Shown here piece after piece: positions 20,650 through 30,273 of a DNA stretch of 49,979 nt. The stretch's first letter is position 1. Every line of letters begins with the position of its first letter. Both the position numbers and the translations under genes were made by a program. A model generated the notes under the pieces. It was not told the DNA's origin. It saw nothing but the letters and a program-made list of their open reading frames with translations, and searched no databases. Source of the DNA: a bacterium (lineage in GTDB: Bacteria > Patescibacteriota > WWE3 > 2-01-FULL-39-13 > JAACPI01); assembly GCA_009995545.1 (NCBI GenBank), contig JAACPI010000006.1:1-49979 (forward strand). The letters run 5' to 3'.

Positions 20650-21564
20650 TTGATAATGCAGAGTTATAAAAGTGCTAATAATAAAATATTGCTTTCAATA
20701 ATAATTGCTAATTACAACACTAAAGAAATTCTTAAACTTTGCTTAAATAATTTAATCAAAATACCCTTAAATATCGAGATTATTGTGGTAGATAACGCCT
20801 CTACAGACGGTTCTGCCCAAATGGTAAGTAAAGAATTTAAGAATGTGGTTTTATATAAATCCACAAATAAAGGTATCTCTGCAGCTTATAACCTTGGTTT
20901 TAAAAAATCTAGGGGGGATTTTATTTTATATTTGGGAAGTGACGCTTTTCCCACTAAAGAATCTTTAAGTGAAAATATTAGGTTTTTACAGCAGAATAAA
21001 AAAGTTGGGGCTGTTACTTCAGCCCTGTATCTAGAAAACGGTAAACTAGACCTGGATGCGCACAGAGGCATACCCACACCTTGGGTAGCATTAACTCATT
21101 TTTTATATTTGGATAGGGTATTTTCAAAATCAAAAATTTTTAGCGGATATTTTTTGGGGTATAAAGATATGCAGGTTCCTCATGCAGTGGGTTTGTGTAT
21201 CAGCCACTATTTACTGGTTAAAAGAGAGGTTATTTTAAAACTAAATGGCTGGGATGAAGATTTTTTTGTTTTTGGAGAAGATGTAGACTTTTGTTATAGA
21301 CTGCAGCAGATTGGTTTTTTTATTTATTACTTGCCCAATTGCAAAGTTAAGCATTTAAAGGGTGTAAGTGTAGGTACTAGAAAACATTCTACTAATGTTT
21401 CTACTGCTTCAATTACTACTAAAAAAAGAATGAGAAAACTTTCTACAAATGCTATGAGAATGTTTTATAAAAAACATTTTATGCATAAATATCCTTTTTA
21501 TGTAACTTACCCCGTTTTTGCTGCAACCTACATAATGGAATTTTTGCGTGGTATTAAAAAGTAG
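20650..21564 (+). CDS. Glycosyltransferase family 2 (rhamnosyltransferase-like)
   Basis: LSIIIANYNTKEILKLCLNNL..., VVDNASTDGSAQMV; WDEDFFVFGEDVDFCYRL. Confidence 0.9.
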   Translation: MIMQSYKSANNKILLSIIIANYNTKEILKLCLNNLIKIPLNIEIIVVDNASTDGSAQMVSKEFKNVVLYKSTNKGISAAYNLGFKKSRGDFILYLGSDAFPTKESLSENIRFLQQNKKVGAVTSALYLENGKLDLDAHRGIPTPWVALTHFLYLDRVFSKSKIFSGYFLGYKDMQVPHAVGLCISHYLLVKREVILKLNGWDEDFFVFGEDVDFCYRLQQIGFFIYYLPNCKVKHLKGVSVGTRKHSTNVSTASITTKKRMRKLSTNAMRMFYKKHFMHKYPFYVTYPVFAATYIMEFLRGIKK

Positions 21565-21604
21565 AGGGTGATATTCTACTTATTAGTTACTTATAGTTAA
21601 TCTT

Positions 21605-22804
21605 ATGAAAATTGGATTTGATGCACGATTTATAAAACAGACAGGTGTAGGTAGATATATTCAAAATATTCTTCCCCTAATGATCTCGCGTAGTTCTAAA
21701 GATCAATGGGTAGTACTTTTATTGAACGAAGACGTAACGTATTTTAAAAGTTTACTAAGTAGTAAAAGCTTACAAAGGGTAAAAATCATAAAAACAAACG
21801 TTAGGTGGCATTCCCTTAAAGAGCAGTTAGTTGTTCCCTATATCTTTTACAAAGAGGGGGTAGGTATCCTACATGTCCCATATATTAATGTGCCTATTTT
21901 TTATTTTAAAAAGTTAGTAACTACTGTTCACGATTTAACTATTCTAACCCATAAAACTGGTAAGGCCTCCACCCATGGTTATTTACTTTATTCCTTAAAA
22001 CGAGTTGGTTTTAGACTTGCTCTTTTTAGAGCCTTAAATAGTTATAAAATTTTGGTGGTTTCTAATTCTGTAAAAACTGAAATACTACAAAGATTTAGTT
22101 GGGTAAAAAGTAGTAATTTATATGTAACCACTAACGGTTATAGCAAGTTGCCCCTACCAAAATCTAAACCAGAGATTAAAGAGGTAGAAACTTTTTTTAA
22201 AGATAAAAAAATAAGTAAAAATAGGCCCTACTTTTTTTATGTGGGCAACCTGCACCCCCATAAAAACATGGATAAAACAGTGGATTTTTTAAACAATTAT
22301 TTTAAAAAGCACCCCAATTTTTCTTTGGTTATTGCTGGTAAAAATGACTACTTTATGACTGTTTTACAGCAAAAAGTTGTAAGTCTTGATAATAATAAAA
22401 ATTTTCATTTTTTTCCAAATCCTACAGATGGGCAGTTAAATTTACTTTATAGGTGTTCCAAATTGGTTTTACTTCCATCTTTAAAAGAAGGTTTTGGGTT
22501 GCAGGTTTTAGAGGCCATGTCTTTAAACTGTTTAATTCTTTGCTCTAAAATACCCGCCTACCTAGAGGTAGGAAGCTCTTACTGTGATTATTATGATGCT
22601 AAATCTGAAAAATCTCTAACCTTAGCTTTAAATAAAATTATTGCCTTAAATAAATCTAGTAAAGAATTAAGGATTAAAAATTACCCTAAAAACCTTAAAA
22701 ATTATTCATGGTCAGAAACCGCTAAAACAACCTTATTAATATACAAAGGCTCCTTGGGTCAAGTTAAAAAAGCGCTTAAAATTCTTCCAAAACCGTATAA
22801 ATGA
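21605..22804 (+). CDS. Glycosyltransferase family 4
   Basis: MKIGFDARFIKQTGVGRYIQNI; VGNLHPHKNMDKTVDFL; SLKEGFGLQVLEAMSLNC. Confidence 0.92.
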   Translation: MKIGFDARFIKQTGVGRYIQNILPLMISRSSKDQWVVLLLNEDVTYFKSLLSSKSLQRVKIIKTNVRWHSLKEQLVVPYIFYKEGVGILHVPYINVPIFYFKKLVTTVHDLTILTHKTGKASTHGYLLYSLKRVGFRLALFRALNSYKILVVSNSVKTEILQRFSWVKSSNLYVTTNGYSKLPLPKSKPEIKEVETFFKDKKISKNRPYFFYVGNLHPHKNMDKTVDFLNNYFKKHPNFSLVIAGKNDYFMTVLQQKVVSLDNNKNFHFFPNPTDGQLNLLYRCSKLVLLPSLKEGFGLQVLEAMSLNCLILCSKIPAYLEVGSSYCDYYDAKSEKSLTLALNKIIALNKSSKELRIKNYPKNLKNYSWSETAKTTLLIYKGSLGQVKKALKILPKPYK

Positions 22805-23895
22805 AAATAGCTCTCATTTACGATGACTTACATCAAAGGGGTGGGGGAGAGGGTCTTTTTTTTAATCTAGTAAGTATTTTTCCAAAAGCTTCTATTTTTG
22901 TTCCAATTATTTCTAACGATCATTTAAAATCGTTAGTTAAAAGAAAAGTTTTTAAATCTACTTTTTTAAGTTTTTTAGCAAATAAAGGTGAATTTTTGTA
23001 TAAAATATCTTCATTTTTTTCATTATTTTGGTTTGAAAATCTGTATTTAGGTGAGTATGATTTAGTTATTTCTTTAAGTAATCGCTTTGCCCACTGTGTT
23101 ATAACAACGCCTCAAACCAAACATATTTCTATAGTCACTAGTCCTATTAGAGAAGTTTGGGAAACACCTTTAAATAATTCAGATAGTACGGGTAGTTTAT
23201 TCTTTAAGATTACAAAAAATCTTTTACGAACTTACAATTTTTATTCGGCAAGACGCCCCGATTTAGTTGTTCCTATAAGTCAGTTTGTTGCAAAAAAAAT
23301 TGATAAATCTTGGAGAATTGATAAAAAAAATGTTTTTACTCTTTACCCACCCTTACAGCCGATTTCGTTTACAACCCCCAATCATTCTAGAAAGAAATTT
23401 TCTAATTACATCTTATTAGTTAGTAGGCTAAATAAATGGAAATACCCTTATATTAAACAAGCTTTAGAAGAATTAAAGAACACAAACTTAAAAATAAAAC
23501 ACGTAGGTAGTGGTCCTTTACTTAAATGCGCCCGGCAAGATTTTAAAAAATATAAAAATATAGAATTTTTAGGCAGGGTCAGTGATAAAAAACTAGGCTC
23601 CTTGTATAGCAACGCTCACGTTTTTTTACATCCTCAACTAGAAGATTTTGGTTTAACTCCCCTAGAGGCTATAAGTTTTGGTGTGCCGGTTGTCGCTTAC
23701 CGCTCGGGAGGGGTTTTGGAATACTTAAACAGTAAAGTCGCTCTATTTTATTCTAAAACTTCCGAGATTCCTTTTATTATTAATTCTATACCTAATAATT
23801 TTATTGATATAAAAGAGGCTAAAAAAATACTAGAGTTACATACTTTAGAAAAATTCAGGTATAATTTGCTCCAATTAATTAAAACTGTAAAATAA
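22801..23895 (+). CDS. Glycosyltransferase family 4
   Basis: MKIALIYDDLHQRGGGEGLFFNLV; VSRLNKWKYPYIKQAL; HPQLEDFGLTPLEAISFGVPVVAYRSGG. Confidence 0.92.
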   Translation: MKIALIYDDLHQRGGGEGLFFNLVSIFPKASIFVPIISNDHLKSLVKRKVFKSTFLSFLANKGEFLYKISSFFSLFWFENLYLGEYDLVISLSNRFAHCVITTPQTKHISIVTSPIREVWETPLNNSDSTGSLFFKITKNLLRTYNFYSARRPDLVVPISQFVAKKIDKSWRIDKKNVFTLYPPLQPISFTTPNHSRKKFSNYILLVSRLNKWKYPYIKQALEELKNTNLKIKHVGSGPLLKCARQDFKKYKNIEFLGRVSDKKLGSLYSNAHVFLHPQLEDFGLTPLEAISFGVPVVAYRSGGVLEYLNSKVALFYSKTSEIPFIINSIPNNFIDIKEAKKILELHTLEKFRYNLLQLIKTVK

Positions 23896-23899
23896 CGAT

Positions 23900-24598
23900 A
23901 TGTTATCTTTTTTAAGCTTAAGCCCAGATTTTAGAAACCCTAACCTGAATGTAATTCCTAAAAGAATGAATTGTCCATTTTGTGCTGTTTTTGGTAGGTT
24001 TTTAGACATAGTCGTGTCAGTTATAGCCCTCTTAGTATTTTCTCCCTTTCTTCTCTTGGTAGCCGTTTGTATTTATATAGAGGATAATGGCAATCCATTT
24101 TTTGTAGATCATAGGGTTGGTAAAAACAAGCAAACCTTTAACTTTTACAAGTTTAGGTCCATGTTTATAAACGCTTCTGATTTAGAAAGAAACAATAAAA
24201 AGATTTATAAACAGCTTAGATCCGGTGAGCATAAGGTTAAAGATCACCCTTATGTAACTAAAGTAGGTAGATTTATTAGAAAGTACTCTATAGATGAAAT
24301 GCCTCAATTCATAAATGTTCTTTTGGGAGATATGAGTATAGTGGGTCCCAGAGCTTTAAAAATTGACGAAGAAGATAAGTTTAGAACGGAAAACCCCGAT
24401 ATTGCTAAATACTTAGATGTTATTTTTGAGGTAAAGCCTGGAATAACTGGTTTTTGGCAGGTTAGTGGTAGAAGCAAAATTGATTTTGAAAAACGTATTA
24501 AAATGGAGGCCTACTATGCTCGTGTTAAAGATATTGTTAATGATATACTAATAATGCTAGAAACGCCTCTTGCCGTTATAAGAGCAGAGACACATTAA
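23900..24598 (+). CDS. Undecaprenyl-phosphate sugar phosphotransferase (bacterial sugar transferase, WcaJ/WbaP C-terminal type)
   Basis: RFLDIVVSVIALLVFSPFLLLVAV; FYKFRSM; VGRFIRKYSIDEMPQFINVLLGDMSIVGPRAL; VKPGITGFWQVSGRS. Confidence 0.95.
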   Translation: MLSFLSLSPDFRNPNLNVIPKRMNCPFCAVFGRFLDIVVSVIALLVFSPFLLLVAVCIYIEDNGNPFFVDHRVGKNKQTFNFYKFRSMFINASDLERNNKKIYKQLRSGEHKVKDHPYVTKVGRFIRKYSIDEMPQFINVLLGDMSIVGPRALKIDEEDKFRTENPDIAKYLDVIFEVKPGITGFWQVSGRSKIDFEKRIKMEAYYARVKDIVNDILIMLETPLAVIRAETH

Positions 24599-24614
24599 CT
24601 AATTTAAGTTTATT

Positions 24615-26654
24615 ATGGAAAATTTTTATGCGCCAAAGGCTAAGTTTAATTTTAAGTTACCTTTTTCAAAATTTAAGTTGCCCTCTTTTAAGTTAAAAAA
24701 TTCTAAAGTGACTGATTTACCAGATAGATCGGTTTCGGGTATTTCTAAAAAAACCTTTAAATTTCCCTGGAAGATTTTACTTAAATCTGTAGGAATTTTA
24801 CTACTAGTTATAGTAATTTTACTTGCTATAGTGGGTTTAATTTATGGAAAACCCGCCTACGATATATATAAAGCCTCTAAAAAATTACAAGATAGCTCCT
24901 ATGGTTTAAAAACCTCTTTAAAGACACAGGATTTAGAACAGATAAACCTAAACTTAAACGCTTTTGAAAAAGATTACGAAGAATTCAAAGTGGTTTATTT
25001 CGCTAAATCTCCTAAACTGAAAACCCTACCTTTCGTAAAAAACTATGTTACTGATGTAGATACTCTTATGAACGTTGGTGATAAAAGTATTGCTTTGGGG
25101 TATCTGTTCTTAGACACCCTCGAGCCTTACGCCAGTGACTTGGGGTTAAAAAAAGGTGCAGAACATTTAACAAACGAGCAACGAATAACAAGACTTGCTG
25201 AGGTTTTACCAAAAATTTCTGGAGAAGTGACTAAATTATCCGGACTTATTGGGGAGATAGACACTGAGTTGCAAAAGATAGACGCAACAAAATATCCTGA
25301 AACAATAAATGGGACCCCTGTTAGGGAGCAGATAGTCTCACTTCAAGCTGTTACTTCTCAATTGGCAGAAAAATCCCCTAAATTTAAGGTTTTATTTGAA
25401 CAATTACCTGCATTAATTGGGGTTGGTGAAAAAAAGACTTATCTAGTTTTGATGGCTAATAGTTTAGAGCTTAGAATGAATGGTGGTTTTACAACCTTTG
25501 GGGTAGTGGTTAGTGTGTTAGACGGTGTTCCAACTATTGAGAGGTCTGTAGATACCTATTTTATTGATGTTGATGACTCTGCGTTAGTAAACACCAATGT
25601 CCCTTATTTTTTAAGGGATTACTTAAGGGTTAATAGACTCTATGTTAGAGATGCCCTTTCCGTTTACCCTGACTATACTCAAGGCGTAGACTTATTTATT
25701 AATCGTTATTGGAATATTCACCAAGGAGGGGCTGCAGGTTATCTACCGCCTGTTGATGGTGTAATTTCTGTAAACACACATTTGGCAGAAAAATTATTAG
25801 AGGTTCTAGGTCCTGTTAATGTTTCGGGTAGGTCTTTTAAAACAGACGAAGGTACCTACAAAGGTTTCGGCGATACCGAATTCAGCAGCGATAATGTTTT
25901 ATATAATTTAGAGGTAATTGCAAACTCCGATCTTTCACAAATTCAAGGCAGAAAAGATATCATTATGTTCTTAATGGAAAGCATTTTAAATAATGTTTTA
26001 AATGCTAAAACTGAGAACTTAATTCCTTTATCTAGTGCCTTTTTAGAGGCGTTGGGGACCAAGGATGTAATGATTTATGTAACAGACCCTGTTGTGCAAG
26101 CTGGAATTGACGAACTAAATTATTCTGGAAGAGTTATTGCAGCACCGGATAATACCTGGGACTACAATTTCATTTTGCATAGTAATTTTGGTGGGGGTAA
26201 ACGAGACTGGCTAGTAACAAGAGAAACTTCTAAATCTGTTTATATAAAAGACGGCTTAAACTTCTCAAAAATTAATTTAGTTATTAAAAATCCTAAAGCA
26301 CCTGACTGGTGGGAACCTTCTTGGTTGTATGCTTACCCAGACTACGTACGTATCTATGTTCCTAAAGGTTCTAAACTAGCTGATTCTAAGGTAAACCTAG
26401 ATCAGGAAATAAACGTTCGGCAAATGGAAGATACTGATCATAATTTAGACTTTATAGAGTTCTTCGTACGTATACCTGAAGGAGAAAGTGCTGACGTTAC
26501 TATTGAGTATGAATTGCCTTCTGAGGTAGATTTAAAAAACTACAAGTTGTTTGTTCAAAAACAAAGTGGAATTCATAACGAAGTTTATACCGTGACTAGA
26601 GATAATGAAGAAAAGAAAGTGATTCTAAACAGTGACTTGGAAGTCAGGTTTTAG
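24615..26654 (+). CDS. DUF4012 domain-containing membrane-anchored protein
   Basis: One N-terminal TM after a K/F-rich cytoplasmic tail; KTYLVLMANSLELRMNGGFTTFGVV typical of DUF4012. Confidence 0.85.
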   Translation: MENFYAPKAKFNFKLPFSKFKLPSFKLKNSKVTDLPDRSVSGISKKTFKFPWKILLKSVGILLLVIVILLAIVGLIYGKPAYDIYKASKKLQDSSYGLKTSLKTQDLEQINLNLNAFEKDYEEFKVVYFAKSPKLKTLPFVKNYVTDVDTLMNVGDKSIALGYLFLDTLEPYASDLGLKKGAEHLTNEQRITRLAEVLPKISGEVTKLSGLIGEIDTELQKIDATKYPETINGTPVREQIVSLQAVTSQLAEKSPKFKVLFEQLPALIGVGEKKTYLVLMANSLELRMNGGFTTFGVVVSVLDGVPTIERSVDTYFIDVDDSALVNTNVPYFLRDYLRVNRLYVRDALSVYPDYTQGVDLFINRYWNIHQGGAAGYLPPVDGVISVNTHLAEKLLEVLGPVNVSGRSFKTDEGTYKGFGDTEFSSDNVLYNLEVIANSDLSQIQGRKDIIMFLMESILNNVLNAKTENLIPLSSAFLEALGTKDVMIYVTDPVVQAGIDELNYSGRVIAAPDNTWDYNFILHSNFGGGKRDWLVTRETSKSVYIKDGLNFSKINLVIKNPKAPDWWEPSWLYAYPDYVRIYVPKGSKLADSKVNLDQEINVRQMEDTDHNLDFIEFFVRIPEGESADVTIEYELPSEVDLKNYKLFVQKQSGIHNEVYTVTRDNEEKKVILNSDLEVRF

Positions 26655-26681
26655 AAACTTTTTCAGTAGACTTGTAAATGT

Positions 26682-27272
26682 ATGAATCTTAAATCTGAGG
26701 GAGTAATTATTTCTTCTGTAAATTCTAAAGACGCTGATCGTATATATAGGATATACACTAAAGAGTATGGAAAAATAACCTGTATTGGAAAAGGGGTTAG
26801 AAACTTAAAATCAAAGAGGTCTCCTCAATTAGATACTTTAAATTTAGTAACGCTCGGTTTAAATAAAAAAGACGATTTCTATTATATAGAATCTGCTAAT
26901 CTATTAAATGACTTCAAAAGAGTAAAGGCCAACTTAACTGTGTCGAGTTGGTCTTTATATTTGTTAGAATCTTTGTCTCTGCTAACCGAAGAGAAGGATT
27001 ATTATTTATATACTTGTCTTGTTGAATCTTTAAATTCTTTAAATAAAAAACCTTCAAAACGTACAGTATATTCTTTTTTAAAGAACCTGATTTTAAGAGA
27101 GGGTTACTGGGACTACGAGTACGAAAACACCAATCCTTACCTAAAACTGATTGACAGTGATATGGTCCCAAGTAATATGGATCAGAAAAAAATAGATATT
27201 TTCTTTAACTCATTATTGGAGGCAATTTCTGAAAGAAGACTTAACTCTTTACTGCTCTTAAAAAACTTATAG
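26682..27272 (+). CDS. recO: DNA repair protein RecO, short form without Cys4 zinc finger
   Basis: SEGVIISSVNSKDADRIYRIYTKEYGKITCIGKGVRNLKSKRSPQLDTLNLV; C-terminal RRLNSLLLLKNL. Confidence 0.8.
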   Translation: MNLKSEGVIISSVNSKDADRIYRIYTKEYGKITCIGKGVRNLKSKRSPQLDTLNLVTLGLNKKDDFYYIESANLLNDFKRVKANLTVSSWSLYLLESLSLLTEEKDYYLYTCLVESLNSLNKKPSKRTVYSFLKNLILREGYWDYEYENTNPYLKLIDSDMVPSNMDQKKIDIFFNSLLEAISERRLNSLLLLKNL

Positions 27273-27274
27273 CT

Positions 27275-27470
27275 GTTGACTGACTAGTCCGTATATTATA
27301 ATCTGAACCTAACTAAGAATCTTAAGGACTAGTTTGGCAAACTAAGAGAGAATTCTTATAAATTAAGTGGGTAAGTCAACTGGAAAACATTTCTTACCAA
27401 TTAGGGTGGAACCACGGTTAATTAGAATTTGATCGTCCCTTAGTAAAATTAATAATTTTATTTAGGGTTT
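27275..27470 (+). ncRNA. T-box riboswitch leader upstream of glyS
   Basis: T-box AGGGTGGAACCACGG at 27403-27417 with UGGA matching a U73-CCA tRNA-Gly; CGTCCCT pairs either with AGGG of the T-box or, in the terminator hairpin 27437-27467, with TTTAGGG. Confidence 0.88.
27276..27302 (+). promoter_or_regulatory. Candidate promoter for glyS leader: -35 TTGACT / 15 nt / -10 TATAAT
   Basis: TTGACT 27276-27281 and TATAAT 27297-27302. Conflicts with a model in which this segment is part of Stem I. Confidence 0.4.
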
Positions 27471-27515
27471 GGTAAAAGCTCATAACTTTTTCTTACTCCT
27501 CAAAATTTCTTATTT

Positions 27516-28892
27516 ATGGAAGATAAAATGCAGAAAATCACAAGTTTATGTAAAAGAAGAGGGTTTGTATTTCCAAGCTCCGAAATTTATGGGGGTTTGG
27601 CCAATGTTTATGATTACGGGCCTCTAGGAGTAGAGTTGCTTAAAAATATTAGGGAGTTATGGTGGAAAAATTTTGTACAAACTAGAGAGAATGTTGTTGG
27701 GATAGAGTCAGCCATTTTTATGCACCCTAAAGTTTGGGAGGCCAGCGGGCATGTTGCAGGCTTTGCAGACCCTATGGTGGAAGACTTAAAAACAAACAAC
27801 AGATACCGAGCAGACCATATAATAGAGGATTGGTGTAAATTAAACAAAAAAGAGGTTCCAGACACCGATAATTTTAAACTTGCCGACTTGGATAAATTTA
27901 TATCCGAAAACAACATAAAGTCTCCTTCAGGTAATAAATTTAGTCCAGCTAAGAGTTTTAATTTAATGTTTAGTACAAAGCTTGGTTCTGTGGAAAAAGA
28001 CGCTGAAAATCTTTATTTAAGAGCGGAGACAGCTCAGGGAATGTACGTAGACTTTAAAAATGTATTAGACTCTACACGTCAAAAAGTACCATTTGGTATA
28101 GCTCAGCAAGGAAGAGTATTTAGAAACGAAATAACTAAAGGTAAATTTTTGTTTAGAATGCTTGAGTTTCAGCAAATGGAGTTACAGTATTTTTTCGATT
28201 CAAAAAAATGGGAAGAGCAGTTTGAAACGTGGAGGGGTGAAATAGAAAATTGGTACTTTAACGTTTTGGGAATAAGCAAAGATAAGTTTAAATGGAAACC
28301 ACATACAAAACTAATATTTTATGCCAAGGCTGCTGAAGACTTGCAGTATAAATTTAGCTGGGGTTTTGACGAAGTGTCTGGTTTACACTATAGAACTGAT
28401 TATGACCTAAATACTCATAAAAAACACAGTGGAACTAATCTAGATTATCGAGATCCTTACACAGGTGAGGTATACACTCCCCATGTTTTAGAAACAACCT
28501 GGGGGTTGGATAGAAACTTTTTTATGGTTTTAGATGACGCTTACACAGAAGAGGAAGGTAGAGCTTACTTAAACCTTTCGGCAAAACTGGCTCCCTACAA
28601 AGTTGCTGTATTTCCGCTGGTTTCTAACAAAGAAAGTATTACAACTAAGGCTAAAGAAGTTTACAACAGCTTAAAGTTAGAAATTCCCACCTATTGGGAT
28701 GATAGAGGTAATATTGGAAAAAGGTATATGTATCAAGACGAAATAGGTACACCGTTTTGCGTAACAATAGACTATGAAACCTTAGAGGACGATAGCGTTA
28801 CGGTTAGAGATAGAGACAGCATGGTTCAAGAGAGAGTAAAAATAGTAGAGCTTCTTTCTTGGATTAACCAAAAAATAGCCGATTACAAATAA
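27516..28892 (+). CDS. glyS: Glycyl-tRNA synthetase (alpha2 type)
   Basis: CKRRGFVFPSSEIYGGLANVYDYGPLGVELLKNIRELWW; RAETAQGMYVDFKNV; class II motifs. Confidence 0.96.
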   Translation: MEDKMQKITSLCKRRGFVFPSSEIYGGLANVYDYGPLGVELLKNIRELWWKNFVQTRENVVGIESAIFMHPKVWEASGHVAGFADPMVEDLKTNNRYRADHIIEDWCKLNKKEVPDTDNFKLADLDKFISENNIKSPSGNKFSPAKSFNLMFSTKLGSVEKDAENLYLRAETAQGMYVDFKNVLDSTRQKVPFGIAQQGRVFRNEITKGKFLFRMLEFQQMELQYFFDSKKWEEQFETWRGEIENWYFNVLGISKDKFKWKPHTKLIFYAKAAEDLQYKFSWGFDEVSGLHYRTDYDLNTHKKHSGTNLDYRDPYTGEVYTPHVLETTWGLDRNFFMVLDDAYTEEEGRAYLNLSAKLAPYKVAVFPLVSNKESITTKAKEVYNSLKLEIPTYWDDRGNIGKRYMYQDEIGTPFCVTIDYETLEDDSVTVRDRDSMVQERVKIVELLSWINQKIADYK

Positions 28893-28939
28893 TAACATTT
28901 TGTTAAAGTCTATAAAAATTAGATATTATTCTATTTAAA

Positions 28940-28976
28940 CTAAGGGTTGAACCTTATTAAAGTTTCCACCCTTTAG
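28940..28976. other. Hairpin downstream of glyS (possible terminator or T-box-like remnant)
   Basis: CTAAGGGTTGAACCTTATTAAAGTTTCCACCCTTTAG; complementary ends with one bulged T. Confidence 0.4.
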
Positions 28977-29034
28977 TATTGTATTTAGTGTATTTTCTTG
29001 TTAAGTTTAGGCTTTTTAGCTATTCTTAAATTAG

Positions 29035-29397
29035 ATGTTTAAAATGCTGCCAAACATTTTTCATAGAAAAAATCATACACTGGAGAATTTTTATAGATAT
29101 AGCTATTTGTTTACATCTTTTATTTTTTTGTTTATTTCATTAACTGTTTACGGAGTTTATTTACCCGTTTCACGCATATTTTCTGGTGCTTTTTTAACTC
29201 CTTTTTCTCTGCAGTTTATTTTTTGGGTAAATATTTTATTATTTCTGGATTCCCTGATTGCGGCGGTAGCTTACGGGCGGTTTAAATTATGGGGAGTATG
29301 GAGATATAAGAATATTATATTATTCTTTTATGTTGGGGCGATAATAATTTTTAGTCTAGTTTTTGTCTTTAACTATCTGTTAACTCCTATTTTATAA
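29035..29397 (+). CDS. Small hypothetical membrane protein
   Basis: 120 aa ORF with about 3 TM segments; TATTCT -10 candidate 8 nt before ATG. Confidence 0.55.
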   Translation: MFKMLPNIFHRKNHTLENFYRYSYLFTSFIFLFISLTVYGVYLPVSRIFSGAFLTPFSLQFIFWVNILLFLDSLIAAVAYGRFKLWGVWRYKNIILFFYVGAIIIFSLVFVFNYLLTPIL

Positions 29398-29454
29398 TCT
29401 GCTGGAGATATTTGTCCCAAACTACTTACTTATGCTTGATTTTAATCTTTTACA

Positions 29455-29541
29455 TGGTGCCGGAGGTGGGAGTTGAACCCACATGAGGTTGCCCTCACGG
29501 GATTTTGAGTCCCGCGCGTATGCCAATTCCGCCACTCCGGC
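29455..29541 (-). tRNA. tRNA-Leu(CAA), CCA encoded
   Basis: Minus strand GCCGGAGTGGCGGAATTGGCATACGCGCGGGACTCAAAATCCCGTGAGGGCAACCTCATGTGGGTTCAACTCCCACCTCCGGCACCA; long variable arm; anticodon CAA. Confidence 0.96.
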
Positions 29542-29553
29542 TCTTTGAACACA

Positions 29554-29582
29554 ATTATCCACTATCTTTGTTTACGAAGCAA
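29554..29582 (-). promoter_or_regulatory. Promoter for tRNA-Leu: -35 TTGCTT / 17 nt / -10 GATAAT
   Basis: Read on minus strand; -10 at 29554-29559, -35 at 29577-29582, directly upstream of the tRNA. Confidence 0.6.
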
Positions 29583-29705
29583 ATTACTAAACATTTGGTC
29601 TTTATTTTAGTGCTCTTAATTATAATCTCTTCGAAGTGACACAATCTTTTTCCAGCGCTATAATACTAAGGTTAAAAAGCTGTAACTATAAATTTTTATA
29701 ATTGT

Positions 29706-30266
29706 ATGATCTTATCTCAAGCTTTAAGAAAAGGAACAGTATTTATTCACGATAACTCTCCTTGGGTAGTTTTAGATTTTAGCCACATGAAAAAGGCAAG
29801 AGGTAGTGCTGTTATAAGGGTTAAGATTAGAAATTTGATGTCTGGTGTAATCAAAAACGACTCTTTTACTTCTTCTACAAAATTTGAACTTGCTGACCTT
29901 GAGAATATAAACTTTCAATACCTATATAAAGATGGAAAAAATGGCATGTTTATGGATCCTACAGATTACGAGCAAAAAGCTTTTGACTTAGAAATTTTAG
30001 GTGACAAGGCCGACTTTCTAATGGAAGGCCAACTATACCAAATTCAAATGTATAATAACGACTGTGTGGATATTCTTCTACCTAAGTCTTTGGACTTTAA
30101 AGTAAAGTATACGGAACCCGGTTTTAAAGGAGACACTTCGTCTTCCACTTTAAAACCGGCTAAGCTAGAAAACGATATAGAAATCATGGTTCCGCTTTTT
30201 ATAAATATCGGGGATGTGGTAAGAATAAACACTGATACTTTAGGGTACAAAGAGAGGGTTAAATAA
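29706..30266 (+). CDS. efp: Elongation factor P, with Arg at the modified-tip position
   Basis: LRKGTVFIHDNSPWVVLDFSHMKKARGSAVIRVKIRNLMSG; three-domain EF-P layout ending GDVVRINTDTLGYKERVK. Confidence 0.93.
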   Translation: MILSQALRKGTVFIHDNSPWVVLDFSHMKKARGSAVIRVKIRNLMSGVIKNDSFTSSTKFELADLENINFQYLYKDGKNGMFMDPTDYEQKAFDLEILGDKADFLMEGQLYQIQMYNNDCVDILLPKSLDFKVKYTEPGFKGDTSSSTLKPAKLENDIEIMVPLFINIGDVVRINTDTLGYKERVK

Positions 30267-30273
30267 AATTTGT

